This document shows, in pieces, positions 27,192 through 33,986 of a stretch of DNA of 64,000 nt. Position numbers and translations under genes: made by a program. The number at the start of each line of letters is the position of its first letter. Position 1 is the stretch's first letter. A model generated the notes under the pieces. That model saw nothing but the letters and a program-made list of their open reading frames with translations, was not told the origin of the DNA and did no database searches. The DNA comes from Geodermatophilus obscurus. GTDB lineage: Bacteria > Actinomycetota > Actinomycetes > Mycobacteriales > Geodermatophilaceae. Location: NCBI RefSeq assembly GCF_900115395.1, contig NZ_FOWE01000002.1, positions 62,001 to 126,000 on the forward strand, written 5' to 3'.

Positions 27192-27842
27192 CTGACCGAG
27201 AGCACGTCCCGCAGGGGCGCCGGCGCACCCGCCGGCGCCCCTGCGGCGTCCCCGCCCTCCGAGGGCCCCTTCCTCGTCGTCGGGCTAGGCAACCCCGGAC
27301 CCGGCTACGCGGGCAACCGGCACAACGTCGGTGCGATGGTCCTCGACGAGCTCGCCGCGCGCGCGGGCGTGCGGCTCGCCCCCGGGAAGGGCAAGCGGGC
27401 GCGGGCACTCCTGGGCGAGGGCCGGCTGGCCGGGCGCCGCGTCGTCCTCGCCCGGCCGACGACGTACATGAACGAGTCCGGCGGCCCCGTCCGCGGCCTG
27501 CTCGACTACCACTCCGTCCCGGTGGCCGACCTGGTCGTCGTCCACGACGAGCTCGACATCCCCTTCGCCGCCGTGCGGCTCAAGCGCGGCGGGGGCGAGG
27601 GCGGGCACAACGGCCTGCGCTCGATCAGCCGGTCCACCGGCACCCGCGACTACCTGCGCGTGCGGGTCGGCATCGGACGCCCGCCCGGCCGCCAGGACCC
27701 CGCCGACTTCGTGCTCAAGGACTTCTCCGCGACCGAGCGCAAGGAGCTCGACCTGCTCGTCGCCGAGGCCGCCGACGCCGCCGAGGAGCTGCTGGCGCAC
27801 GGCCTCGAGACGGCGCAGAACGTCGTCCACCCGCGGTCCTGA
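27192..27842 (+). CDS. pth: Peptidyl-tRNA hydrolase, probable CTG start
   Basis: Releases tRNA from prematurely terminated peptidyl-tRNA; essential. [19 protein letters not shown] carries the catalytic His and substrate Asn, [12 protein letters not shown] and [12 protein letters not shown] follow with the catalytic Asp, then GGHNGLRSI. The first canonical start in this frame (ATG 27336) lies after the GLGNPG motif and would destroy the enzyme. Upstream, back into rplY, there is no ATG, GTG or TTG; CTG 27192 with GAGG six bases before it (built on the rplY stop) is the only candidate. This gives 216 residues with a 27-residue Ala/Pro/Gly leader that contains a perfect hairpin. Confidence 0.93.
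   Translation: MTESTSRRGAGAPAGAPAASPPSEGPFLVVGLGNPGPGYAGNRHNVGAMVLDELAARAGVRLAPGKGKRARALLGEGRLAGRRVVLARPTTYMNESGGPVRGLLDYHSVPVADLVVVHDELDIPFAAVRLKRGGGEGGHNGLRSISRSTGTRDYLRVRVGIGRPPGRQDPADFVLKDFSATERKELDLLVAEAADAAEELLAHGLETAQNVVHPRS
27211..27244 (+). terminator. Perfect 15-bp hairpin inside the start of pth
   Basis: GCAGGGGCGCCGGCG and CGCCGGCGCCCCTGC pair perfectly around CACC. It is shaped like an intrinsic terminator or attenuator for rplY but lies 20 bases inside the pth frame as deduced here, so transcription or translation of pth could depend on it. Confidence 0.5.
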
Positions 27843-27863
27843 TCCCTCTCCTTCGGGTGAACG

Positions 27864-27983
27864 GTCACTCTCCGCATTGACCCGGTGGTGACGCTCTGTG
27901 AGTGTCCTCCGTGCACTGGGGGACGCGCTGCAGGCAAGGGCACCGCGCAGATGCACCGTCCGTGACCGTCGTCCTCCGTGCAC
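27864..27983 (+). promoter_or_regulatory. Leader region of the polysaccharide island with short direct repeats
   Basis: TCCTCCGTGCAC occurs twice (27905-27916 and 27972-27983). GTCACTCT (27864-27871) recurs twice upstream of the secreted-protein gene (33893, 33916). The 165 bp between pth and the first transferase hold no gene. These are candidate cis elements only. Confidence 0.3.
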
Positions 27984-28007
27984 ACGTGGAGTGACGAGGG
28001 GGAAGAC

Positions 28008-29513
28008 GTGCTGCTGGACCACCACGCCGCCGAGACGGGCCGCACCGCACCGAGACTGCCCCTCCCGCGCCCGGCTGCCGGGGCCCTCCGTCCCCTCCGC
28101 GCCGTCCGCCGGGTCCCCGCCCGCCTCTGGGTCGGCCGCTACTCCGCCACGCTGCACGTGCTCGACGTGACTGCCGCCGTGCTCGCCACCGGCGCCGTCG
28201 TCGTCGCTGGGGCCGGCCGGCCCTCCCTCGGCTCGCCGCTGGTCCTCACCGCGGCCGCGCTCGTCCTCGCCTGGCCGCTGCTGCTGCTGGGCACCGGCGC
28301 GCACGAGGAGCGGGTGTTCGGCACCGGCAGCGACGAGTACCGCCGCGTGGGCCGGGCCGGCTTCCTGCTGCTCGCGCTCACCAGCGTCGTCTCCTTCGTC
28401 GCCTCCCTCGACCTCAGCCGGTCGGTCGTCCTGCTGGCCGTCCCCGCGCTCACCGTCCTCACCCTGGGCGGCCGCTACGCCGCGCGGTGCGCGCTGCGCC
28501 GCCTCCGGGCCCGCGGCCGCTGCACGACGCGGGTCGTCGTCGTCGGCCGCGGCGGCGCCGTCGTCGACCTGGCCACCGCGATCCGGCGGCAGAACTACGC
28601 CGGGCTCGAGGTGGTGGCCGCCTGCGCCACGCCGGAGAGCCGGGCGCGCGTCGCCGACACGCTGGGCGTGCCGGTCGGCGGCCTCGACGAGGTCACCGCG
28701 GTCGCCGAGCGGCTGGGGGCCGACACGGTCGCGGTGACCTCGGCCAGCGAGACCGCCGCCGAGTACCTGCGCCGGCTGTCCTGGCAACTCGAGGGCACCG
28801 GCATCGAGCTGCTCGTGGCACCGGGGCTCATCGAGGTCGCCGGGCCGCGGCTGCACATCCGCCCGTTCGAGGGCCTGCCCCTGCTGGCGGTCGAGCAGCC
28901 GCGCTTCGAGGGCTGGGGCCGGCTGGTCAAGGGCGGGGTCGACCGCGCCGTCGCGCTGGTGGCCCTGGTGCTGCTGGCCCCGCTGCTGCTGGGGCTGGCG
29001 CTGGCCGTGCGGCTCGACAGCCCCGGCCCGGTCCTCTACCGCCAGGAGCGGGTCGGCGTGAACGGCCGGCACTTCACGATGCTGAAGTTCCGCAGCATGG
29101 TCGTCGACGCCGACCGCCAGGTCGAGGCGCTGCAGGCGCACAACCTCTCCGACGGACTGCTGTTCAAGATGCGCGCCGACCCCCGGGTCACCCGTGTCGG
29201 CCGCGTGCTGCGCCGCCTCTCCCTCGACGAGCTCCCGCAGCTGCTCAACGTGGTGGGCGGCTCGATGTCGCTGGTCGGCCCGCGGCCGCCGCTGCCGCGT
29301 GAGGTCGCCCGCTACGACTCCTCGGTCAGCCGGCGGCTGTTGGTCCGGCCCGGGCTCACCGGCCTGTGGCAGGTCTCCGGGCGCAGCGACCTGTCCTGGG
29401 AGGAGGCCGTCCGCCTCGACCTGCGCTACGTCGAGAACTGGTCGCTCGCCCTCGACGCCCTGATCCTCGCCAAGACCGTCCGCGCGGTGCTCAGCCGCTC
29501 GGGCGCCTACTGA
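28008..29513 (+). CDS. Polyprenyl-phosphate sugar-phosphate transferase (WbaP/CpsE-like), copy 1
   Basis: Starts polysaccharide synthesis by moving a sugar-1-phosphate from a UDP-sugar to undecaprenyl/decaprenyl phosphate at the inner membrane. It has 501 residues: about four N-terminal helices (50-170), a Rossmann-like CoA-binding-type domain (about 180-310), one re-entrant/membrane helix near 315-335 and the catalytic domain. Catalytic-domain motifs are YRQERVGVNGRHFTMLKFRS, RRLSLDELPQLLNVVGG, SLVGPRPPLPREV and RPGLTGLWQVSGRSDL. GAGGGGG places the start at GTG 28008, not 27978. It is a close paralogue of the gene at 51706. It opens the island right after pth. Confidence 0.95.
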   Translation: MLLDHHAAETGRTAPRLPLPRPAAGALRPLRAVRRVPARLWVGRYSATLHVLDVTAAVLATGAVVVAGAGRPSLGSPLVLTAAALVLAWPLLLLGTGAHEERVFGTGSDEYRRVGRAGFLLLALTSVVSFVASLDLSRSVVLLAVPALTVLTLGGRYAARCALRRLRARGRCTTRVVVVGRGGAVVDLATAIRRQNYAGLEVVAACATPESRARVADTLGVPVGGLDEVTAVAERLGADTVAVTSASETAAEYLRRLSWQLEGTGIELLVAPGLIEVAGPRLHIRPFEGLPLLAVEQPRFEGWGRLVKGGVDRAVALVALVLLAPLLLGLALAVRLDSPGPVLYRQERVGVNGRHFTMLKFRSMVVDADRQVEALQAHNLSDGLLFKMRADPRVTRVGRVLRRLSLDELPQLLNVVGGSMSLVGPRPPLPREVARYDSSVSRRLLVRPGLTGLWQVSGRSDLSWEEAVRLDLRYVENWSLALDALILAKTVRAVLSRSGAY

Positions 29514-29688
29514 CCCGCGCCGCCGGCTCCCCCGTGTCTCACCCCCCGCCCACCCCGGCGGGGGAGGAGCGGTGACCCGCCCGCGCCGCAGCATCGGACG
29601 TCACCGCATCGAACGAGGCCCTGCGGGCGGGCCCCGGGACCGCACCCCGCGACCGCACCCCATCCCGCAGCAACCGGAGGACGGACCC

Positions 29689-30948
29689 TTGGACCACGTG
29701 AGCATCGCCCTGGTGGGGACCCGCGGTGTGCCGGCGCGCTACGGCGGCTTCGAGACCGCGGTCGAGGAGGTGGGCCGGCGGCTCGCCGAGCGCGGCCACC
29801 GCGTCGTCGTCTACTGCCGCACCGTCCCCGGTGCCGGGGAGGCGCCGCCGGCCGAACACCTGGGCATGGAGCTGGTGCACCTGCCCGCCGCCCGCCGCCG
29901 GTCGCTGGAGACCCTGAGCCACACCGCGCTCTCGGTCCGCCACCTGCTGACCCACCGCACCGATGCCGCGATCGTGTTCAACTCGGCCAACGCGCCCCTG
30001 CTGCCGGCCCTGCGCGCCGCCCGCATCCCCGTCGCCACCCACGTCGACGGCCTGGAGTGGAAGCGCGCCAAGTGGGGACCGGCCGGCCGGCGGTACTACC
30101 GCGTGGCCGAGGCGCTGGCCGTGCGCTGGTCCGACGTCCTCATCGCCGACGCCGAGGGCATCGCCGAGTACTACCGCGAGGCCTTCGCCGCGCCGACCAC
30201 GCTGCTCACCTACGGCGCGCCGCTGATCGCCCCGGGCTCGCACCGGCTGGCCGAGCTCGGCCTCGAACCCGGCGGCTACCACCTGGCCGTCGCCCGGTTC
30301 GAGCCGGAGAACCACGTCGACGTCGTCGTCGAGGGGTACACGGCGAGCGAGGCGACCAAGCCGCTGGTCGTCGTCGGCTCGGCGCCCTACGCCGACGACT
30401 ACACCCGCCGGGTGCACGCGCTGGCCGACGAGCGGGTGCGCTTCCTCGGCGGCGTCTGGGACCAGGAGCTGCTCGACCAGCTCTACGCCAACTGCGCCAC
30501 CTACCTGCACGGCCACTCGGTCGGCGGCACCAACCCCTCGCTGCTGCGCGCCATCGGCGCCGGGGCCGCGGTCACCGCCTTCGACGTCGACTTCAACCGC
30601 GAGGTCGTCCGCGACTCGGGCCGCTTCTTCCGCACGCCGCAGGACGTCGCCCGGGAGATCGCCGCGGTCGAGGCCGACCCCGAGGGCACCCGGCGGGCCG
30701 GCCGTCGCGCCCGCCTGCTGGCCGCGCGCTACGACTGGGACGAGGTCGCCGGCGGCTACGAGGAGCTGGCGCTGCGGCTCGCCGCGCGCGACGTCCCCCG
30801 GCGGCGGCCGAGCGGCCGCCGGCGTCCGACGGCTGCGGACGCGCCGCTCGCCCCGCGTCCGCAGCCGGCCCCGCCGGCGGACAACGTCGTGCCGCTGCCG
30901 ACGGCCGGGTCCGCGCCGTGGGCGCACCTCCCGGCGGGACAGCAGTGA
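29689..30948 (+). CDS. GT4 glycosyltransferase with DUF1972 N-terminus
   Basis: Cytoplasmic retaining glycosyltransferase, often annotated as rhamnosyltransferase. It has 419 residues. The N-terminal DUF1972 domain is VGTRGVPARYGGFETAVEEV, and VDGLEWKRAKWG is its other hallmark. The C-terminal GT-B half has YGAPL, ARFEPENHVDVVVEGY and the donor-site loop HSVGGTNPSLLRAIGAGAAV. A Pro/Arg-rich tail of about 60 residues follows. GGAGG eight bases before TTG 29689 suggests a TTG start (LDHVSIALVG); GTG 29698 and 29572 fit less well. Its stop overlaps the next gene by GTGA. Acceptor and donor are not determinable. Confidence 0.92.
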   Translation: MDHVSIALVGTRGVPARYGGFETAVEEVGRRLAERGHRVVVYCRTVPGAGEAPPAEHLGMELVHLPAARRRSLETLSHTALSVRHLLTHRTDAAIVFNSANAPLLPALRAARIPVATHVDGLEWKRAKWGPAGRRYYRVAEALAVRWSDVLIADAEGIAEYYREAFAAPTTLLTYGAPLIAPGSHRLAELGLEPGGYHLAVARFEPENHVDVVVEGYTASEATKPLVVVGSAPYADDYTRRVHALADERVRFLGGVWDQELLDQLYANCATYLHGHSVGGTNPSLLRAIGAGAAVTAFDVDFNREVVRDSGRFFRTPQDVAREIAAVEADPEGTRRAGRRARLLAARYDWDEVAGGYEELALRLAARDVPRRRPSGRRRPTAADAPLAPRPQPAPPADNVVPLPTAGSAPWAHLPAGQQ

Positions 30949-31592
30949 GCGCGCTCCTCCGCGGCCGGCGCGCGATCCCGGCGGCGCTCCTCGTCCTGCT
31001 CCTGGCGGCCGGCGTCGTGGGGGCCGTCCTCGCCGGGCGGCAGGACGCGACCCCGTCGGCCGGCGCGGCCACACCCTCGACCTCGACCCCGACGGCACCG
31101 GCGGACGCCTCCACCGTCGACCCGGCGCAGCCGGCCGACCCGACCGACCCGGTGGAGCCGACCGTCCCGGCCGAGCCGGTCCACGACGCGGACGTGCCGC
31201 CGCCGGCCCTGCCGGCCGTCGCGCTCGGCGAGGACGCCACCGCCGGCGACGGCGTCACCGCGGCCGTGCGGTCGGTCGAGTCGGTCCGGGGCGACGGCTA
31301 CGGCCCCGGCCAGGTCGACGGCCCTGCCCTGCGCGTCACCGTGGAGCTGCGCAACGGCACCACCGCCGCGCTGTCGCTGGACGGGGTCACCGTCACCGTC
31401 GCCACGGGCGCCGACGCCCTGCCCGGCTCGCCGATCGACGACCCCGCCACCCGGCCCTTCGCCGGGGAGCTGGCCGCGGGGGGATCGGCCACCGCCGTGT
31501 ACGTCTTCGGCGTCCAGGGCGACGGCCCGGTGACCGTCGAGGTCGGCCACCGGGCCGGCGCCCCGCTCCTGGTCTTCACCGGCACGCCCTGA
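30945..31592 (+). CDS. Membrane-anchored secreted protein, DUF4352-like
   Basis: 215 residues. A basic start (LLRGRRA) and a single helix (about 10-28) form a signal anchor; a Thr/Pro/Ala/Asp-rich linker (about 32-90) follows. The remaining ~125 residues form a beta domain resembling DUF4352: LRVTVELRNGTTAALSLDGV, then FAGELAAGGSATAVYVFGV. Such domains are extracellular immunoglobulin-like folds. It overlaps the GT4 gene by 4 bp and is followed by an acetyltransferase, so it may be a surface component or assembly factor of the polysaccharide. A 37-bp piece of its anchor region recurs at 32760. Confidence 0.75.
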   Translation: MSALLRGRRAIPAALLVLLLAAGVVGAVLAGRQDATPSAGAATPSTSTPTAPADASTVDPAQPADPTDPVEPTVPAEPVHDADVPPPALPAVALGEDATAGDGVTAAVRSVESVRGDGYGPGQVDGPALRVTVELRNGTTAALSLDGVTVTVATGADALPGSPIDDPATRPFAGELAAGGSATAVYVFGVQGDGPVTVEVGHRAGAPLLVFTGTP

Positions 31593-31623
31593 GCGCGCCC
31601 CGCCCGTCCCGAGGAGCCCGTCC

Positions 31624-32403
31624 ATGGTCACGACCCCACCGGCAGTCGCCGCCCGCCCGAGCACCCGCGTCCCGGCGAGCGCCGGCCCCGGTCGCGGGGC
31701 CGACGTCCTGCGGAGCTGGCTGATCCGGCGGGCCGGCGCACTGCGCGGCCGCCCGCTCGCCATCGACGAGCGGATGCCGCCGTCCTACCTGGCCTCCCTG
31801 GTCGTCGAGCGCGGTCTCATGGCCGCGCGCGGCCTGGTGCGCTTCCCCGCGCGCTCGCCCCGGCCCTTCGTCGGCAGCCGTGTCCGCCTCCGCGGGAAGC
31901 GGCTGCTCTCCGTGGGGCGCGGCGTCACCCTCGGGCACGGCTGCCTGGTCGACGCGACCTCCATCGACGGCGTCCGCCTGGGCGACGGGGTGACCGTGGG
32001 CCGCGGCACCCGCATCGAGTGCACCGGCAGCGTGGCCACCCTCGGCCGCGGGCTGGTCGTCGGCGCCGGGACGGGGCTGGGCGCCGACAGCTTCTACGGC
32101 TGCGCCGGGGGAGTGCGCATCGGCCCCGACACGATCGTCGGCGAGTTCGTGTCCTTCCACTCCGAGGACCACGTCTTCGCCAGCCGCGCGGTCCCCATCC
32201 GCGACCAGGGCACCACGCACCGGGGGATCGAGGTGGGAGCCGGCTGCTGGATCGGCTCCCGCGTCACCGTGCTCGACGGGGCCCGGATCGGGGACGGCTG
32301 TGTGATCGCGGCAGGAGCCGTGGTCGTGGCCGGCGAGTACCCGGCCCACGGCATCTACGGCGGCGTGCCGGCCCGCCTCCTGAAGGTGCGGCCGGAGGAC
32401 TGA
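31624..32403 (+). CDS. Left-handed beta-helix acetyltransferase (WcaF/maa type)
   Basis: 259 residues. After a ~95-residue N-terminus, hexapeptide repeats build a left-handed beta-helix: VGRGVTLGHGCLVDATSIDG, VRLGDGVTVGRGTRIE, LGRGLVVGAGTGLG, and the C-terminal VGAGCWIGSRVTVLDGARIG with DGCVIAAGAVVV. The active-site His loop is FHSEDHVF, typical of galactoside/maltose-type O-acetyltransferases, and GVPARLLK is the usual end. It would acetylate a sugar of the polysaccharide with acetyl-CoA. GAGGAG before ATG 31624 fixes the start. A strong terminator follows, closing the first island operon (28008-32403). Confidence 0.9.
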   Translation: MVTTPPAVAARPSTRVPASAGPGRGADVLRSWLIRRAGALRGRPLAIDERMPPSYLASLVVERGLMAARGLVRFPARSPRPFVGSRVRLRGKRLLSVGRGVTLGHGCLVDATSIDGVRLGDGVTVGRGTRIECTGSVATLGRGLVVGAGTGLGADSFYGCAGGVRIGPDTIVGEFVSFHSEDHVFASRAVPIRDQGTTHRGIEVGAGCWIGSRVTVLDGARIGDGCVIAAGAVVVAGEYPAHGIYGGVPARLLKVRPED

Positions 32404-32428
32404 GGTCCGCGGCCGGCCGTACGACCTG

Positions 32429-32469
32429 ACCCCTGACGCGGGTGCGCCGGAGCGCACCGCGTCAGGGGT
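32429..32469 (+). terminator. 18-bp stem terminator
   Basis: ACCCCTGACGC-G-GGTGCGC pairs with GCGCACC-GCGTCAGGGGT, one bulged G, 4-base loop CGGA. It starts 26 bp after the acetyltransferase stop. Confidence 0.75.
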
Positions 32470-32501
32470 TCTCGTCGCGTCAGGAGTCGTGCGTCAGGGG
32501 T
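32459..32501. repeat. Three copies of GCGTCAGGRGT
   Basis: GCGTCAGGGGT (32459), GCGTCAGGAGT (32477) and GCGTCAGGGGT (32491) lie in the same direction, 18 and 14 bp apart. The first is the right arm of the terminator, so the others could form alternative pairings with its left arm. Confidence 0.6.
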
Positions 32502-32856
32502 CGTCGTCCCCGCGCCACCGTGGCGTGCGGCGGGTCGGTGGCAGCCGCGCGGTGCGGGCACGGAGTCCGGGACCACGGTGGCGGCGGTCCGTCCCGTCGG
32601 GGCGCTGCTCCCGCGTGCCGCGACCGGGTACGTCGTGGCACCGCCACGGCGCACCCGGCGACCCGCCGGTCACGGAGCCTGACGACCGGGAGGCCCCGGC
32701 CCGGCGGCACGCCCGGGACCCGTTGCCGCGCACGCCGGCTCGTGGCGGCCGGCTCGTGCCGGCCGGCGTCGTGGGGGCCGTCCTCGCCGGGCGGCACGGT
32801 GACGCCCGCGGGGGCCCCGGCGGGGAGGCAGACGGGACGCCGGTCCCGCCCGGCGG
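32502..32856 (+). pseudogene. Non-coding stretch with a fragment copied from the secreted-protein gene
   Basis: No credible gene in 355 bp. A 37-bp block (32760-32796) is identical to 31006-31042, the anchor-helix codons of the DUF4352-like gene (AGVVGAVLAGR in the same frame sense). Beyond it the similarity stops quickly, although Arg/Gly/Pro-rich open frame continues. This looks like the remnant of a paralogue or a partial duplication; I cannot delimit an ancestral gene. Confidence 0.3.
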
Positions 32857-33612
32857 TCAGCGGGCGGCGTCGAGCGCGGCGAGCTGGCGGCGCCAGCGCA
32901 CGAGTCCGGCGGCCAGGTAGGCCGCCGTCCCGGCGAACAGCAGGCCGTACGCCACCAGGAAGGCCGCCGGCCAGCCGAGCAGGACGAACGCCACGCACAG
33001 CAGCCCGTAGTCGGCGGGAGCGGTCACGAAGGACCGCAGCCGGGACCGGCGGCCGTCCCCCGACGCGCCCGGCGCCCCGGCGCCCCGGCGGAGCTGGTCG
33101 GTCAGCACGGTGCCGAAGAACATCACCGTGGTGACCAGCCCGAAGGCGGCGGGGAGCAGCAGCAGCTCCGGCTGCGACGGTCCGGCGAAGCGGTACAGCG
33201 ACACCAGGACGGCGAGGTGGAGCGCGGCCCCCTTGGCGCAGTCGACCATGTGGTCGAGCCACTCACCGGTCAGGGAGCCGCCCCCACGCAGGCGGGCGAG
33301 CTGTCCGTCCGCGGAGTCGAGCGCGTAGCCGGCCACCAGGAGCAGGGCGACCGCGAGCCCCAGGACCACTCCCGGGCGGACCGCGGCCACCAGACCGATG
33401 CCGGTGAACGTGAGGACGGCGCTGGTGATCGTCACCTGGTCCGGCGTCATGCCCAGCCGGTGCGCGACCGCGGCCAGGACCCGCCCCAGCGGCCGGTTCA
33501 CCAGCCGCGAGTAGAGGGGCGCGTGGTGCGACGGCTTGCCCGCGGCACGCAGGTCGGCCATCGCCGCCCCGAACGACCTGCGGGGCAGGGTCGCGGACGG
33601 CGTTGCGGACAT
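32857..33612 (-). CDS. CDP-alcohol phosphatidyltransferase family protein
   Basis: Integral-membrane enzyme that transfers a phosphoalcohol group from a CDP-linked donor. It has 251 residues. The full CDP-AP signature is present: DSADGQLAR, eight residues, then G-x3-D-x3-D (GEWLDHMVD), at about residues 110-132. Six helices surround it. The N-terminus (PSHHAPLYSRLVNRPLGR) is hydrophilic. GAGGAG eight bases before ATG 33612 fixes the start. It is a single gene divergent from the large secreted protein. Possible products are a phospholipid or a phosphodiester-linked surface polymer; the TagD-like cytidylyltransferase at 49906 could supply its CDP-alcohol (inference). Confidence 0.9.
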   Translation of the reverse strand: MSATPSATLPRRSFGAAMADLRAAGKPSHHAPLYSRLVNRPLGRVLAAVAHRLGMTPDQVTITSAVLTFTGIGLVAAVRPGVVLGLAVALLLVAGYALDSADGQLARLRGGGSLTGEWLDHMVDCAKGAALHLAVLVSLYRFAGPSQPELLLLPAAFGLVTTVMFFGTVLTDQLRRGAGAPGASGDGRRSRLRSFVTAPADYGLLCVAFVLLGWPAAFLVAYGLLFAGTAAYLAAGLVRWRRQLAALDAAR

Positions 33613-33986
33613 CGGGCACGCTCCTCGGTGGGCCGGGATCGGCGCGGGCGCCTGGTGCGCCGGCGCCGGACGGACGCGAGCGGCCAGTCTCCCCGGACGC
33701 CGGCGCCCCGGGTACGGGTGCGCGGGGCGGCCTCCCCCCAAGGCGGGAGGCGGTGCCGTGCCGGCCACCGGGCCGGCCGCCCGGACGGCGTCCGCGCGGC
33801 GGCACCGATGGTCACGTGCAGTCACCTCGGACGCCCCCGGGACACCCCCAGCGGGGGAGAAACCACGGAGCGTCACCGGATCAGGGGACGTCGTCACTCT
33901 GGTGATCCGACGATCGTCACTCTTAGTGTCGGTCGGCCGCCCCGTGCACCGAGGCGGCTCTCATCGAACGAGCGGGGGAACCGAGC
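33613..33986. promoter_or_regulatory. 374-bp divergent intergenic region
   Basis: Between two divergent genes, so it must contain both promoters. CGTCACTCT occurs twice in direct orientation (33892-33900 and 33915-33923), 23 bp apart (about two helical turns), 64-95 bp before the start at 33987. GCCTCCC/GGGAGGC (about 33730-33752) is a small hairpin. No -35/-10 pair is convincing. Confidence 0.35.

Noticed and set aside
27336-27842. pth starting at ATG 27336
   Set aside because: It would remove GLGNPG and the catalytic His region.
32459-32501. Short CRISPR-like array
   Set aside because: Repeat unit of 11 bp with 3-7 bp between copies, no spacers of proper length and no cas genes.
33612-33897. 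N-terminal extension of the CDP-alcohol transferase up to an ATG at 33897
   Set aside because: The extension is Arg/Pro/Ala-rich without homology, and GAGGAG marks ATG 33612.
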